Source: Owenia fusiformis (lineage: Eukaryota > Annelida > Polychaeta > Sabellida > Oweniidae). From it: a DNA stretch of 64,000 bases. Position 1 is the stretch's first letter. Every line of letters begins with the position of its first letter. The translations under genes were made by a program, and so were the position numbers. This document shows, in pieces, positions 35,001 to 47,659 of the stretch. The notes beneath the pieces are model-generated. The model searched no databases. It was not told the origin of the DNA and saw only the letters and a program-made list of their open reading frames with translations. Where the stretch lies: NCBI GenBank assembly GCA_903813345.2, contig CAIIXF020000005.1:29455375-29519374 (forward strand). The letters are read 5' to 3'.

Positions 35001-37110
35001 GTCTATTAAAAAATCAGATAACATTCTTTTTGATATTGCCAATTCCATCAGTCTGAGACTAGAGGAAATAAAGTAACCGTTTCTGATTTCAAAGGTCTTA
35101 AGTTTGAAAAACAAGCTAGTAAACGAATAAGTGAAATAACTACTGCAAAACACTTCTAAATTAAAACATAACAAACAACTGCATGTAAAAGAAGCTTATA
35201 ATTAAATTGTGTCTTAAGTACTTTCAGGGTGGTTCGATATGGTAAATGATGTTTAATAATGTAATTATTCCAAAAAGCCATTGCCATAGGGAATACTTTA
35301 ATCGTGATTGACTTGCGTTAGTAAAAAACAAATGAAAATGCTTTATACAGCTGCCAGACGTCGGTTTTATATTATAAACCGAATTCCAAAGCATTTTTTA
35401 TTTTAAACATAGTATATATTGAATACCACTGACTCGGGAGTTTGAGAAAAACGATATTAATTTGGTTACTTTTCCCTGTTGTGTTTCCTTCCCCTTTTAA
35501 ACGTAGTATTTATGTAATAGCATTCAATTTACTCGGGAGAAAAATCAAGTTAATATTGGTGATGCTCGCTGTGTTTCGATTCCCTTTCTGTACGTTGTAA
35601 CCATATAAATGAATGCCATTCATTTCTTTTTTTTACACTTCGTTATGAGACAATATGGCTTTGCATTATTGAATTAGGTTGTCGTGTCTAATTTATGTTC
35701 AGACACGACGGTTCTACTGTCAATGACTTCCTCGTCATCCGTTGACTTGATTATTCTGCTAATAGAGTCAACTTGACTATTATTTTCGACTTATAGGTAA
35801 TCATTCAATGCACAAACAACATAAATCCCGACACGATGTGAAATTAATACGATTGTGAAGAATACCCATGAGACACCCTAGAGTACGAATTGAAAAACGC
35901 CAAATAGTCTTCAGAGAAGTTCCATTTTTCTAAATCAGTCCTAAGGTTATATATAAAGTCGAAAACATTGTTAAGCAGATTTCAGGTAGGTCCTTTATCA
36001 GGATTGTCATATGACTTGACTTTTGAAGCAAATATTGCAGTAAGCCTAGAATTAATTACAAGTTTAATCATAATAAATCTGGATTTAAGAAAAGATAAAA
36101 CCTACGATCAATTGTTCGTTTGCAAAACATGTACTTTACCTATATCTCCACTTTAAACGTGACATAAGAGCATCGTGTGTATCTGTTCAACACAGTGTTA
36201 CAATTTATTCATGTATATTTCCTTTTGTGGCCTTTATTATTTTCACAAACACATAGTCTTAAATTCATAAGATGGCTAATACTCGCGGTAATTTTAACAG
36301 TTGATAAAATGTGTAACTATGGTCAACATTTGTTTCGTCATTTTTACCTAGCTTCATCATTTATATAGCATTCGCAATATCAATTGAAATATTAGATTAG
36401 ATCCATTTCATATTGATTAAACTATATTGGACTGATTTCACCCCTAGTAAAATCGGTTTATCACGATTATAAAGATCAAATTACAAAATAGTATGTTCTT
36501 ACCTTTAAATTGTATTGCGTTCTTAGAAAAGTAAATATCTCCGTGTCGAAAAGATCAGTTCAAAAAATATAATATCGCAACTGTGCCAGCTCTGTTAATA
36601 CACCTCCGTTCCAACGACAAAGCCAATCTCGCAACAGAACTCTAACTAGTAATAACGTTCCTACAGTTAATTACACTCTGATCCGCATGCGCAATCGTAT
36701 TATTATAAGGTAGTTTTCATAGGTATAAGCGACAATCTATAAACAAGGCGATGAGCAATAATATTATAGCAGATATAGAAATCGACAAATTTAGTCTCGT
36801 GTTCATTATCCAATGAATCTATTGACATATATAAGAATTGACAATCGATCGAGGCTCCATTTCCAGCAGCAGGAGCTACTCGCCTTACCCAGCCTTAACA
36901 TTTTTAGTGTTGTCGAAACGCGTGAGCTCCGAGCGTGTATTTATTTATGATCATTGTCTGAGCTTTCAGCTGCAGAGGTAATAATCCGCTCTGGGTTCTC
37001 AAGGACAGTCGAGCTTATTGTGTTTGTAAATGTGTATATTAATGTAACCACTGATGCATATGTTCTCTCTAGTTAGATTGGCTGATGAAACAACCCCTAT
37101 AGTCTACTAT
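32100..37110. other. Long intergenic stretch, no gene found
   Basis: All open frames are short and lack recognisable motifs. A CAGAGTGTCCCTGAAATCT word at 33165 resembles a mariner-like end without a visible partner. C-rich GCCCCCCCC lies at 34815. Loosely repeated segments around TGACTCGGGAG / TTTACTCGGGAG occur at 35435 and 35530. Confidence 0.4.
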
Positions 37111-37113
37111 ATG

Positions 37114-37205
37114 GGTTGTCTAGTTGGCCGAGCGATCTAGCGCACTGGATACGCCAAGCTTGGCGCTATCGCCGTAACCATGGTGTTGTGAGTTCGAAGC
37201 GCGTG
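37114..37205 (+). mobile_element. tRNA(Leu/Ser-like)-derived SINE head
   Basis: GTTGTCTAGTTGGCCGAGCG matches a tRNA 5' half with box A (TGGCCGAGCGATC). About 50 bp on, GAGTTCGAAGC matches box B. A long variable-arm region between them resembles class II tRNAs. The acceptor ends do not pair cleanly, so a SINE or tRNA relic is favoured over an active tRNA. Confidence 0.6.
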
Positions 37206-38700
37206 AGCTCCTCTTCATCTTCATGATCTTCAAACATATTGGGTTATCAAGAGATGATTCCCCTATTCAATGTTTATCTAGTGATTGGTGGCAATCGAGT
37301 GGCAACCGAGTAACAATACAGCGGCAACAAACCCAAAACTGAGGTGGTAAAGAGACAAAAGGGAAAGACCAGCATTCCAGCATACAAGGAACAAAAGTGG
37401 AAGAAGAAATAATTCACAACTCTATATCAATAACCAAGGTGTTTACAGAAGACTTCAATTTCACATTTTCTAAACTAGAATCCCTTCATTTCGAAATTTC
37501 ACAGTTATGTGGGACAGAGAGGTTAGAGCATTTATTTAGGCCCAACTCAACCCCACTTAGTTACAGTCACATAACGGCCCCCAAACCTGACCCATCATTG
37601 AACATGAAGATCCAAGCCTCTTAAATGGACTTGAAATGACAAAGTTAATCAAGTCCCTAAAGATATCTTGAAGTTTAAACCATTTTGGCCTGTATTGTAT
37701 AAGTCTTACCCAATGTTTTCAAAGTGTGATATGTGAAACATTTTTTTTAGTTACAAAAAGTGGTTTTAGAAGGACTTCATTAGGTTCGAAAAATTGTGAA
37801 TTTATCTAAAACTAACTTTTAGAGATCACGCGTATCTTTTAGTTGACGTAATTCGTGCCAATGTAATATATTCTTCCTTTTAAACTAGTTAGACAATTAA
37901 CATTGGTTTAATTAAGTTAAGCATATTTAGAAAAGACTGACATAGAAAAAGTTTTCATATTTTTGATATGCTAAAACATGTGGCACATAAGATATGGCAT
38001 TTTATTATCGAAATGTGTGTCCTTTGTTCAATCTTTGCATTGGGGTTGAAAAGATAATCTTTTTTAAATGTATGGTGGAATATTTGATGATTACAGAATT
38101 TCAATTTTTTTGAAAAATGGCGGGAAATTTGAATATTTGAGAAATGAAAGATGACAACTTTTTTTCAATTTTCTTTTCAAAAAAATCTCTAAAATAACCT
38201 CTAAAGTCATGACAAGTAGTAAATGAATGATAAAAACATATTTTCAAACTTCACGCGGGGACATTAACAGTATGCACTAAAGATGCGTATTAAGGCCACT
38301 ATTAATGACAAAATCACTAATGGACATTTGATATATAGCGGGAACGCACTTATCAAAGTGCTTGTTATAGTATACAGTATGATAATAACGACAAAGGCAC
38401 ATCTAACTTTATCCTTCTTCGAGGGACCGACCTCTAAACTTCACAAAGCAGGAAACTAATTAAAGCTAGGAAACCGGTAATTTTATCAATCGACATCCGA
38501 AGGGACTCAACCCATTTACTGATCTCAAACGTATCTCCAAAAGTTCTAACCAAATCATTCCTGGAGGAAATTACCGTATTTACAAATGCTAGTGTAACTA
38601 GGCCAAATGATAAACAAACATATAATTTCGCACGATCAACGCCTAATGCACCGTTTCCCGAAAAGCATTTAAAGGAACACCAGTTATGCACAAAAAGATC
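37206..38700. other. Intergenic, possible SINE body then nothing
   Basis: 37206 to about 37400 may be SINE body. The open frames at 37397-37624 (plus) and 38434-38706 (minus, 90 codons with two hydrophobic stretches) show no recognisable family and no convincing splice context. Confidence 0.3.
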
Positions 38701-38714
38701 CCACATTACTGCAG

Positions 38715-39626
38715 TTACTTAAAGAAGTATCATATATCAATGCAATTAGTCCCTGAAATAATACACGATGACTACACTATAAAATACATTATGAATGCAT
38801 TAACTTTAAGGCATAGAGAGAGAGAGAGAGGGAGAGAGTAGCATATACCAATGCAATTAGTCTCTGAAATAATATACGATGACACTATAACATTCATTAT
38901 ACCACTCTAAGTCCAATTATAGTTGTATAACAAGTGTCTATAACAACAATATATAGTGGAGAGTGGTATATCGTCATCGTATACACTCCACCGTATACCA
39001 CTCTAGCGTATACCACTGTAGAAGTGCATTTTGGGAACTAATCAATATAGAAAAACTTTTACTGCTATTGAAAGATGGCGTGGTTGTGCATCATAGTGAC
39101 AACTAGCCACAGTCTACCCATAAAGACTAGCGATCTGCGCAGGCGCATAGGTAAAAATGTACTAGAAGTTCATGGGATATCTCTGCCTGCATTGATCTTC
39201 TTCAAAAGCAACAATGGCGGATGTCGTAGGAAAACTTTTGACCGGAGAAAGTGAACTGGTAGATTTAGGAGGCATCGAGAAATCTAAGGTTGATGTGAAT
39301 GAATTTATAATTGATCAGTATTTTTTATACTCTCGTGAGTATATGATACAATACTACGCTCACTTGTGAATATATTATATAATATATACTCACTCGAGTA
39401 TAAACACGATATACAGAATGACCCATTATATAACCTCATATTATGAATGCATTAACTTTAACGCATAGAGAGAGAGAGAGTAGCATATACCAATGCGATT
39501 AGTCTCTGAAATAATATACGATGACACTATAAATTCATAATGAATGCATTAACTTTAACGCATAGAGAGAGAGAGTAGCATATTATACCAATGCAATTAG
39601 TCTCTGAAATAATAAACGATGACACC
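38715..39626 (+). repeat. Tandem array of about 105 bp units, split by an insertion
   Basis: Units contain CATATACCAATGCAATTAG, TCTCTGAAATAATATACGATG-type sequence, ATGAATGCATTAACTTTAA and CATAGAGAGAGAG. Copies start at about 38725, 38840, 39480 and 39575. The array is broken between about 38897 and 39434 by unrelated sequence. GA microsatellites occur in each unit, the longest at 38814-38842. Confidence 0.75.
38897..39434. mobile_element. Foldback-type insertion carrying a small ORF
   Basis: The sequence interrupting the 105 bp array contains paired motifs: TATACCACTCTA...TAGAGTGGTATA-like arms at about 38899-38970, TATACCACTCTAGCGTATACCAC near 39000, and CTCGTGAGTATA...TACTCACTCGAG near 39333-39410. 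An ATG at 39214 opens a 48-codon frame (MADVVGKLLTGESELVDLGG...) after a leader-like segment. It could be a captured host first exon. No transposase. Confidence 0.5.
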
Positions 39627-39722
39627 AGATATAACACTGGTGCTCCACTCGATAGTCTGTTACACTGGTTCAAAGCAACCAGTTTAACCTAAAAATAAGA
39701 AATCTGAATACTATTGTGCAAA

Positions 39723-39962
39723 TGATAGATAGATATATTCACATTGCACACTAATGACATTTGTATATCTTGGATTGTTATTGAATTGGCGTATCAAGTC
39801 TGTTACCTCTTATATTTTGATGCTTCTCGGCCATGTTAATTCTGAAAAATAACATGGCGGATAGACCTAAAATTACAAGAGGGTATACTGTAGGCTTATT
39901 GCACTAAAGCTAAATAATCTTATATATACAAATGTCATTCGTGTGCATTATGAATATATTTT
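39723..39962. mobile_element. Foldback element with ATGGCGG hairpin core
   Basis: The left arm (39745 to about 39830, read inverted) and the right arm (39870-39962) are diverged complements. Both end in ACAAATGTCAT(T/A)(C/A)GTGTGCA. The core is GCCATGTTAATTCTGAAAAA-TAACATGGCGG. The left arm matches the element at 31855-32095 in opposite orientation. Confidence 0.65.
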
Positions 39963-39965
39963 CAC

Positions 39966-40040
39966 CAGGGCGTCAAATAAGTCTATTCTCCCTCTTAACT
40001 TTTTTATTTCCCCTTCCGCCACCTGTTTTAATTTCAAGAT
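39966..40040 (+). mobile_element. Transposon end (CAGGGCGTCAAATAAGTCT)
   Basis: CAGGGCGTCAAATAAGTCTA and the following TTCTCCCTCTTAACTTTTTT recur at 61848-61905 (CAGAGCGTCAAATAAGTCT...). This points to a mariner-like terminal repeat. The opposite ends were not located. Confidence 0.5.
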
Positions 40041-40682
40041 GGCGGAAGAGGAATCCCAATAACACCCGGGTCTGCTTCTGCAGAGCCCGGATGCACCAAT
40101 ATGGAGGAATTTTGACGGTTAAGATAAGTCAAATAACACGCAAAAATTGCTATTAAAAACGAAAATTTCCTCGTTCTACCAATAAAACCATATGATTGCG
40201 GATTCAACAACAGAAAAATAACCATAAATACTCAGAAGTTTATTGAGGTAGGTCATTTTAGTATCACAAGGCGTTGAAGATTCTCCCATATTGTATTCAA
40301 CCTAGCTAAAATAGAGAGTTAGGTTTTCTCGAGACTAGAGTCCTGGCACGGGATAAATGGCAAGTATAACATCGGAGGAAATTAACGAAATAAATGCAGT
40401 ATCAGAAAGTTAAGCGTGTGTGTCAGTTTTCCCAGATAATTGTTGTTATATGTTTGGCACATCAACCCAGGGGAATGGCCTTGATAGAACTTGTGTAGCA
40501 TAGTACGGTACGTTGCATGTAAGTTGCAGCGTGTTAGACTCGCAATTGTTAAAACATTCGTGTTAATTATCACACTTGGCCAGGTCTTGAATAAAAAAGT
40601 AATCAATTTCAGAATCTACATTTCCGAACAGAATGAGGACAACATTACCCATGATGAATCGCATTTACATCACATCCATTAC

Positions 40683-41379
40683 AGGCCTCCTAGACTTCCA
40701 ACAACGCGAACTACGTTCTTTGCTCTCTAACCACGATTCTCACTTCGCGAACGTGAAATCTTTGGTCGCGCACCACCATTTCCTAGCTGCCGAACATATT
40801 TCTCCACTCGCGAACAGAGATCCGTGCTCGAGAACAATTTGTACATAGTGCATCCGGATATTTGGGATTCCAATTGCAAATGCAAGCAACAACTGGAATC
40901 TGGTTGCAGTTTACATTGACTCTTACATATGTACACGTGCATTTCAATAGAGTCATAAACTCTCCGCAGCCAATGAAAAGCCATGTTTTGCCCTTTCATT
41001 GAAAATGTCAATGCATGGGATCGCAAAGTAGTCCCAATGTTTTGTGTTTCCTGGAGCTTGAAGATGCTGTTATCTTCAACTAGTGGATATTCATTAACAT
41101 GCATGGAAACTGGGAAAGTATTTCTTTCCAAATTCCAAATAACATGGACAGTTCGTTTGAAGTTTAGTTAAGCGTAATAATACGAATAAAATATTACAAT
41201 CTGGTGTGTGGTTCGCGAGCACGGATCTCTGTTCGTGAGTGGAGAAATATGTTCGGAATCGAGGAAATAGCGATGCGCGGCTAAAGGTTTCTCGTTCGCA
41301 ACGTGAGAATCGTGGTTCGAGCGCAAGGAACTTGATGAACTGATGTTCGCGTTGTTGGAAGTCCAGGAGGACTGCCTTA
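40683..41379. mobile_element. TIR element with about 165 bp inverted ends
   Basis: 40683-40846 and 41208-41379 are inverted copies with some indels. They share CTAGACTTCCAACAACGCGAA, CCACGATTCTCAC, GAACATATTTCTCCACTC and GAACAGAGATCCGTGCTCG. The interior of about 360 bp is more GC-balanced. The minus-strand frame 40727-41131 (134 codons) runs through it without a recognisable domain and ends in a terminal repeat. Confidence 0.75.
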
Positions 41380-41599
41380 TAGGCATTAAAAATAATGTGT
41401 GTATCTGAGCTTATATTATATTTGAGAAAGTCATGAAATCTTTCTCGATCCTCAACTTAAATGAATACAGCAAAGTATTCGTAAATGAAATGCATATATT
41501 GTTTTGTAATATATATTGTAAAAATCATATTCCATATCTAATATAATTTGATTACAAGCGGTAACATTACAACCTTATTGCTCACAATATTATGAGTTC

Positions 41600-42125
41600 A
41601 ATCTCAGTCAGATTTACTGCGAGAAATTGGAAATGATTTTGAAATAAAATTGGTCAATTTGAAGCAAGTTGAAAAAATACTTTTTTTGACCTTTATACCT
41701 TAAGGTCAGTGAAGGTCAAGTCTTAAATCTAAAAATCAGAATTTCTGAGATCTTGTAGAAACTGGTCAATTTGAAGCAAGTTGAAAAATACATTTTTGAC
41801 CTTTTTTTAACCTTGAGGAGGTCATTGAAGGTCAAATCTCAAATAAAAAGTCAGATTTAAAATACTGAGAACTTGTAGATGATTTTAAAAAAAAGTTGAA
41901 AAAAGACATTTGGCCTTTTTTTATCTGAGAGGTCATTGAAGGTCAAATCTCAAATCTAAAGTCGGATTCAAATTCTGAGAACTTAATAGATGATTTTGAA
42001 AAAATTAAAGTCAGTCTAAATAGTATTTGTTGAGTTATTGAACGTCTTTTAGAATTTGTTACAGACGCCGGACTCCAACCACCATCTGCCGCCCGCCAAC
42101 TGCCGTCACAAAACACCATATTAAT
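41600..42125 (-). mobile_element. Repeat element with internal tandem units (copy 2, inverted)
   Basis: This is the inverted counterpart of 8895-9520. It has CACAATATTATGAG at the left, units with GGTCAATTTGAAGCAAGTTG at 41652 and 41764 (112 bp apart) and a partial one near 41890, then GTCAGTCTAAATAGTATTTG and TTTGTTACAGACGCCGG at the right. Confidence 0.75.
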
Positions 42126-44698
42126 GGACCGACTGATGGACAGGCCAATAGAGGTATACCAAGATGATCCCAAAACATGTTTGATAAAATGTAAATAACT
42201 TTTACAAATAATTATAAGCTTCCGGGAAATAGCCTGCGATTTTTATTCTTTTGGTTATTCTGACTAAATAATAATGGCTCCATTAAGATAAGTCAAATGT
42301 CAGCAGATTTTATTATCAAACGTTTATAACAGTAAAACTATACACGAGCGACTTAGCCATCGGACACTTTGTAATTGTCCTCTAGATAAGTCAATACTAT
42401 ACATCCATTTTAAAAGTACCCCTTAATATGTTTGCAGAATAAACTAAATCTATTTTGAGACTTTTTGTTCCAAAGGGTCAATACTCAAAGGGAAGGGGAA
42501 ATGGAAGCATAATGTATATTGATTATATATTAGAGCGATGTCTTATATGATGTTCCTCCTAATGTACCTTGTTATAGGGATTACGAAAATCCCTGTCATT
42601 TTTTAGTAAGTTGATTAATAAATGCCAGGCTCGTAACATATAAAATTACAAAATATACAGCTTTTGTCAGAAACTAATTTCCTGATAGGGATATACCGCG
42701 CAGATAAGCGTCTAAGAACATCCTAAGAAATGATTAGAAAAGGTACCTGTTCGTCTTAATAAAAATGAGGAGAATGAAGATCGAACCGTTAATTCATGGT
42801 ATCAGACATCAACCACATACAGTTTAGAAATCGAATGCTGTATAGTCTGGAAATAACCATATTGCGTAATAGCATAATATCCGGAAAAATAATATAGGGT
42901 TTAGACCTATTCAATGAACTACTTTTTATTTCTATATATTATATCCAGACGATTCATGGAGTCACTAATTGCTTTTTAGGAAAACAAATGTTAATTTAAG
43001 CATAATATAATATAACATTGAATTGCAAACCTAACTATAATTACTAATGATATACAGGTAGAATAGGGGAGCGTACAAAATAACATAAGATCTGCATGCT
43101 TATCTTTTCTAATATTGTCAAAAATACATGTAATTCTTCGAGGACATTTTATTAGCTCTGAGTCATGTTTTGTGCAATATTAAAGAAATAAAGACACATC
43201 ATAATAGCCTATTGCAATACTTGCGACAGAGACAGAGGCAGGTAATAGTGGTCATGTGATATAAATGATTAATGGTAAGCAACATAGCAATTCCCTTAGA
43301 ACGCCCGTGCCAAGTCCTAATGAAGCATGCCAAATGGACGTCCTGCCAGCTATTAGATTGACTAAGGAGAGAAGGAGTCTTTAGAATCTGAACTATGTAA
43401 TTAGCTTACTTCTTTATGATCATGTAAGTGATGAAACAATCATTCATCCAGATTAGCGATGTAGAGTTCAGGTGTAACTAATTACTTACACCGTTGCAAA
43501 TATGATGAGAATTGAATATCTTTCATATGTGGCGATTCATATATGTGGCGGTTCGTTGCCGCCATGTATGTTTCGGACAACGTCCTGAAGTCTGATTCGT
43601 ATCCCGGGATTCGTATAAAACATGTATATGAAAGACTGGTACATGTATTTATAGAAACAGTCGTGTCCATGCTCCCAACGATATGTTTACCGACCCTTTC
43701 ACCAAGAGACTGATACATCCAAAGTGAAACAATAACCAAATTATGACCTGTTCACTTTCTATCTCTGAAAACGTCTTCAGGAAAACGTTTATTGTTGACA
43801 AGGTTGACAGAAAAGAACTTAACATCCGTCCATGTATAACAGAGAAACATGTCAAAACTGCCAATGATCAAATATAAACTGCAAAGGGGATTGGAACGAT
43901 AAAAAGAATTACAAGACACAAAGTGAAAAAAACTAAGAGCAGAAACAATGTACCCCATTCAACGATCCAAAACTCACAAGACCATGTGACATTCAAACTA
44001 TAAAAATGCATGTTGAAGAACCAAAATATTTTGAAATAGGATTGTTCAAAGACAAAATAAACACGTATAGCTTACGAACTTACGAATGAGTGGACAGATG
44101 TTGACGAACCAATTTTGTTGCACTCGGTTAAATCGGACTTAATGAAGTTGTCGTGATAATTATAAGTATTTTAAGCGCGTTTTTTTCTTTGATGTGTCTC
44201 AGTTCTCCAATGTCACAAAGACATTTTACGTAACATTTGTCCATTAGCTAATTAAGTAAAATTAGCTGAAAAGTAATGGAAATAATGGAACTAGGTTCTA
44301 CTTTTTTTCGTATGAAGGGTTTGGACATATTTTCCGATACACATAGCAATATAGATTTTGTTCGAACAGCATATTTATAGAAATGAAAATTTAAATCGTC
44401 ACGAATATGAAGAATAATTAGTAATAATAAATGACGAATAGATAGGAGAATCAAGATGCAAATATTATCTAGATTATCAAATTAGTAATTGAATAGTCAC
44501 TTGTGACATTAATTGGGAAATTGTAACTTGATCCCTTTCATGAAGCATAACGTTGCAGACATGAATACGTAGATATTGTATGTGATGTCATTCACGCGTC
44601 AGTTACATTTTTCCAATTTCAAAAATCAGAGTTTTCTTGATTGGAAATAATCCATTAGGACATATTCTCTCCATATTGTATATTCAATTTGGTTCATA
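42126..44698. other. Intergenic, no gene found
   Basis: Short overlapping frames only. 43530-43570 has a local TATGTGGCG duplication. Nothing else was recognised. Confidence 0.4.
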
Positions 44699-44700
44699 TA

Positions 44701-44850
44701 CAGGGTGTCCAATAAATAAGGTGAAAGATATTGTAACTTTCTTAATATTGCACCAATCTTGATGAAATTTTCAGAGTTTGTAGTCCAAACCTTTTTACCT
44801 TTATATTAAGAAAGTTACAATATCTTTTACCTTATTTATTGGACACCCTG
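44701..44850. mobile_element. 150 bp MITE with about 58 bp terminal inverted repeats
   Basis: The left end CAGGGTGTCCAATAAATAAG continues into GTGAAAGATATTGTAACTTTCTTAATAT, and the right end is its complement. TA flanks both sides (44699-44700, 44851-44852). With such long, well-kept arms the insertion may be recent. Confidence 0.9.
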
Positions 44851-44859
44851 TACAGTAAC

Positions 44860-45755
44860 AAATTATTATTGTAAAATAATATAATAGCAAGTTAGATGGT
44901 TATACATTTATGTTTAATTATATTACTTTACCGTGGTCGCAAAACACGTCCGTATATTTCACAACAACCTAACATCGCCATCATGTTTCAGGTGAAACCG
45001 AAAGATGCTATGAATATCAGGATGAACATCGCCTAATTATGAGACGGCAAATATACGATTGATTCGAATATCTCGATAATTCCATACTCCCTCAAAATAC
45101 AAAAACAACATACATTTGCAGAATGAATGACTTCGGTTCAAAGAACGCCATAAAATGCCACGTTTGGTTAATCTGTGCTCTCCAAGGACAGCAACTTGTA
45201 AAACTAAAAATATTTTTCACCTTGTGGTGTCATTCGGAGAAGTAATTACATCCATATACATGCATATACGTACATAATTGAATATATACGGCCATTACCG
45301 ATATTCAAATTGTCTCAGTATATCAAATCAACCATGACATTATGTGTGAATTAGGTAACACGTGTTAGAAAGTTTGATTAGTAGTGCAGTGCTCTGATTA
45401 ATTGCTCAAGCATTTGTTGTGAGTATTCACGAATAAAATAAGGATGCCGCATTAAACAAATAATTCATATACTTTTGGTTTTCTTGTTTAATAATTTCAA
45501 AGATCATAAGGAACACATACTTTAGAATATGCAGAATTGATGATGAAATAATAAAATATTTATTGAAATTGAAATTTTGCATGACAGTCTTTTTTTCAAG
45601 AGTCATTTATCAGGGCTCTGCATTAAATATTAGAAAGACTTCACTCATACGTGAAAGTTTAACGTACGTTTAGACGCCTAGCTATCGGCTATAAGCATAA
45701 AAAGTATATTGGATTATGTGTTTCGCAATAAAGAATTCTTAAACGTTTTGGTTAT
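44860..45755. other. Intergenic, nothing recognised
   Basis: AT-rich DNA without supported features. Confidence 0.4.
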
Positions 45756-45757
45756 AA

Positions 45758-46056
45758 TATTAGTGAGATATCACAACCCACTTACAGCATGTTTATTATT
45801 CCCGTATAACTTATGAAGCGTTTGATTACGTCATCATTTATTGCACAGCTCTATACAGCCGTGAGTGGAGTGTGATATTCTTACGTATAGACGACGATTT
45901 GTGAGAATATCACACCTACGGGCGCACAGAGCATACCCTTTGCATTCGGGGTACACAGAGCAACGCAACAAATGATGACGTAATCAAACGCTTCATAAGT
46001 TATACGTTATACGGGAAAAATTAACATGCTACAAGTGAGTTGCGAAATCTCTCTAT
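45758..46056. mobile_element. Palindromic MITE with about 90 bp arms
   Basis: The left arm GTGAGATATCACAACCCACT, then CCCGTATAACTTATGAAGCG and TTTGATTACGTCATCATTTA, is matched by the inverted right arm ending ...GAGTTGCGAAATCTCTC. The right arm has an extra ACGTATA. The centre repeats GTGATATTCTTACG / GAGAATATCAC. Partial copies lie at 7865-7920, 46230-46275 and 54345-54433. Confidence 0.85.
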
Positions 46057-46069
46057 TGTATCGCCAATT

Positions 46070-47640
46070 CTTATATCATGTTCAATAGTTTTATCCGCCA
46101 AATTCCTCTTTATATTGTCGATCGAATACTAATATGACTTTATGTCAATTATCACTGTTATTCAAAACCAATAATTACTTCTAAACTCGATAAGGATTTA
46201 CTCACTTTATACAACGTTTAATAATTGATGGATACTTGCTACGCGACAAATGATGACGTGGTACACAAAAAGTATAAGTTATTAACACAAGGGATTTATA
46301 AAAGGGTGACATAAACATCCCGTATAAAAACAATATGGCGTCTCTGGGTGAGTCAACTGGATCAGTCTTTTTTGAAGAAATAAGGAGAGTTTTTTAAAAT
46401 CCAGTTCAGAGAGTGATTGTTCAAAGAATGCATGTACAGCAGCCAATATAAATCCTTGTATTAGAGCTGCTTTGTTTCATTTGGAGGATATTTAATATGC
46501 CAAGCTGTGTCCTATTACTTTATGGGGAAATTAAGATGTCATTTTTTCTTATAATACACAAATAGAAGATCCTTAAACGTCACCCATGAATGTGAAATTG
46601 ATTTGTCAAAATAAAAATCTACTAATAATTGTAACTGTATTTATGCCATATTACAGTTAGATCTCGAGCCTGTGAACCCTTGAATATTATTCTGGGATCG
46701 GGCCTTTTATACTAAACGGTGAGCAACACCAGAAACTAGCGTTCGATTTGCTTAACGATATGCGTCACCCTTTAATACGCTATAACTGATTTACGGGTAT
46801 GGTGTTAAACTGTATCAAAATTGGACATCTTTTGGACTTATATTTATGTGATATCTCTAACACATAGAACAGCGTTTAGCAGAATACATACACAATCCGT
46901 GTGATTTCATACATGGTTTGTTCGAGTTTGCACACTTTATGTTTTAAAAATGACATCGAACAGGGTACAAAAGTCGAACAAATGCTTATGCGGCTCGCAT
47001 AAACTATTTTCCCTTCACAAACCATGTTGTGCCGATGACACACCTTGATGTACCGATCACACACCTTGATGTAACATGAATTGCTTTCTACAGATGTTCG
47101 AGATTTTGTTCTAAATCTCGCGTTACTTTTGCACTGAACGAAATAACACATCAGCGCGGCAAAAAGATAAAAAGATCTAGTTTGTAGTTTCTCAATAAAT
47201 GGCCATTGTACGTCTCCCTAGCATGGGGCCTAGGGTATCATATTATATATTTTTAATTTAAAATTTACATTTTATAACATTTCAACGGAGGGCGCCATAT
47301 TGTAGAAACCAGGATGTAAATATCACGTGACTTCAAATCTCGCACCCTATGTGAAGTGCAACTTGTTTGTGACAGCCTATGCGAGCGGGAACCATCCTAT
47401 GCGAGTTTGACCTCAATGCGTGTGTAAAATTGACACGTTCGTTCGAAATTTACTTTGATCCATGTGTAATTCTTTCAGTATTCTATGCAACTTATAACAC
47501 CGTGTGACATGTGACATTTCAACATTACTTTTGGATTTTTGGAAAGTGATTGGAGTTAGTGCTAACTCTTTGTGTGACATTTGATACAACCAGTGCGTGT
47601 GTGAATGAAAATAAGTTATGTAAGAAAATTAACTGTTGGT
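46070..47640. other. Intergenic with scattered short repeats
   Basis: Contains a MITE scrap at 46230-46275, an ATGGCG start-like word at 46335 and a two-copy CACACCTTGATGTACCGAT / CACACCTTGATGTAACATG at 47040-47075. No gene was recognised. Confidence 0.35.
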
Positions 47641-47659
47641 ATAACATGGATTGAAAATG

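Noticed and set aside
37114-37205. Functional tRNA gene
   Set aside because: Box A and B are present but acceptor-stem pairing and a clean anticodon arm are not evident. It is called a SINE head.
38434-38706. 90-codon minus-strand frame with two hydrophobic stretches
   Set aside because: It looks somewhat protein-like, but there is no family match, no supporting exons and no splice context. Length is within chance for 64 kb.
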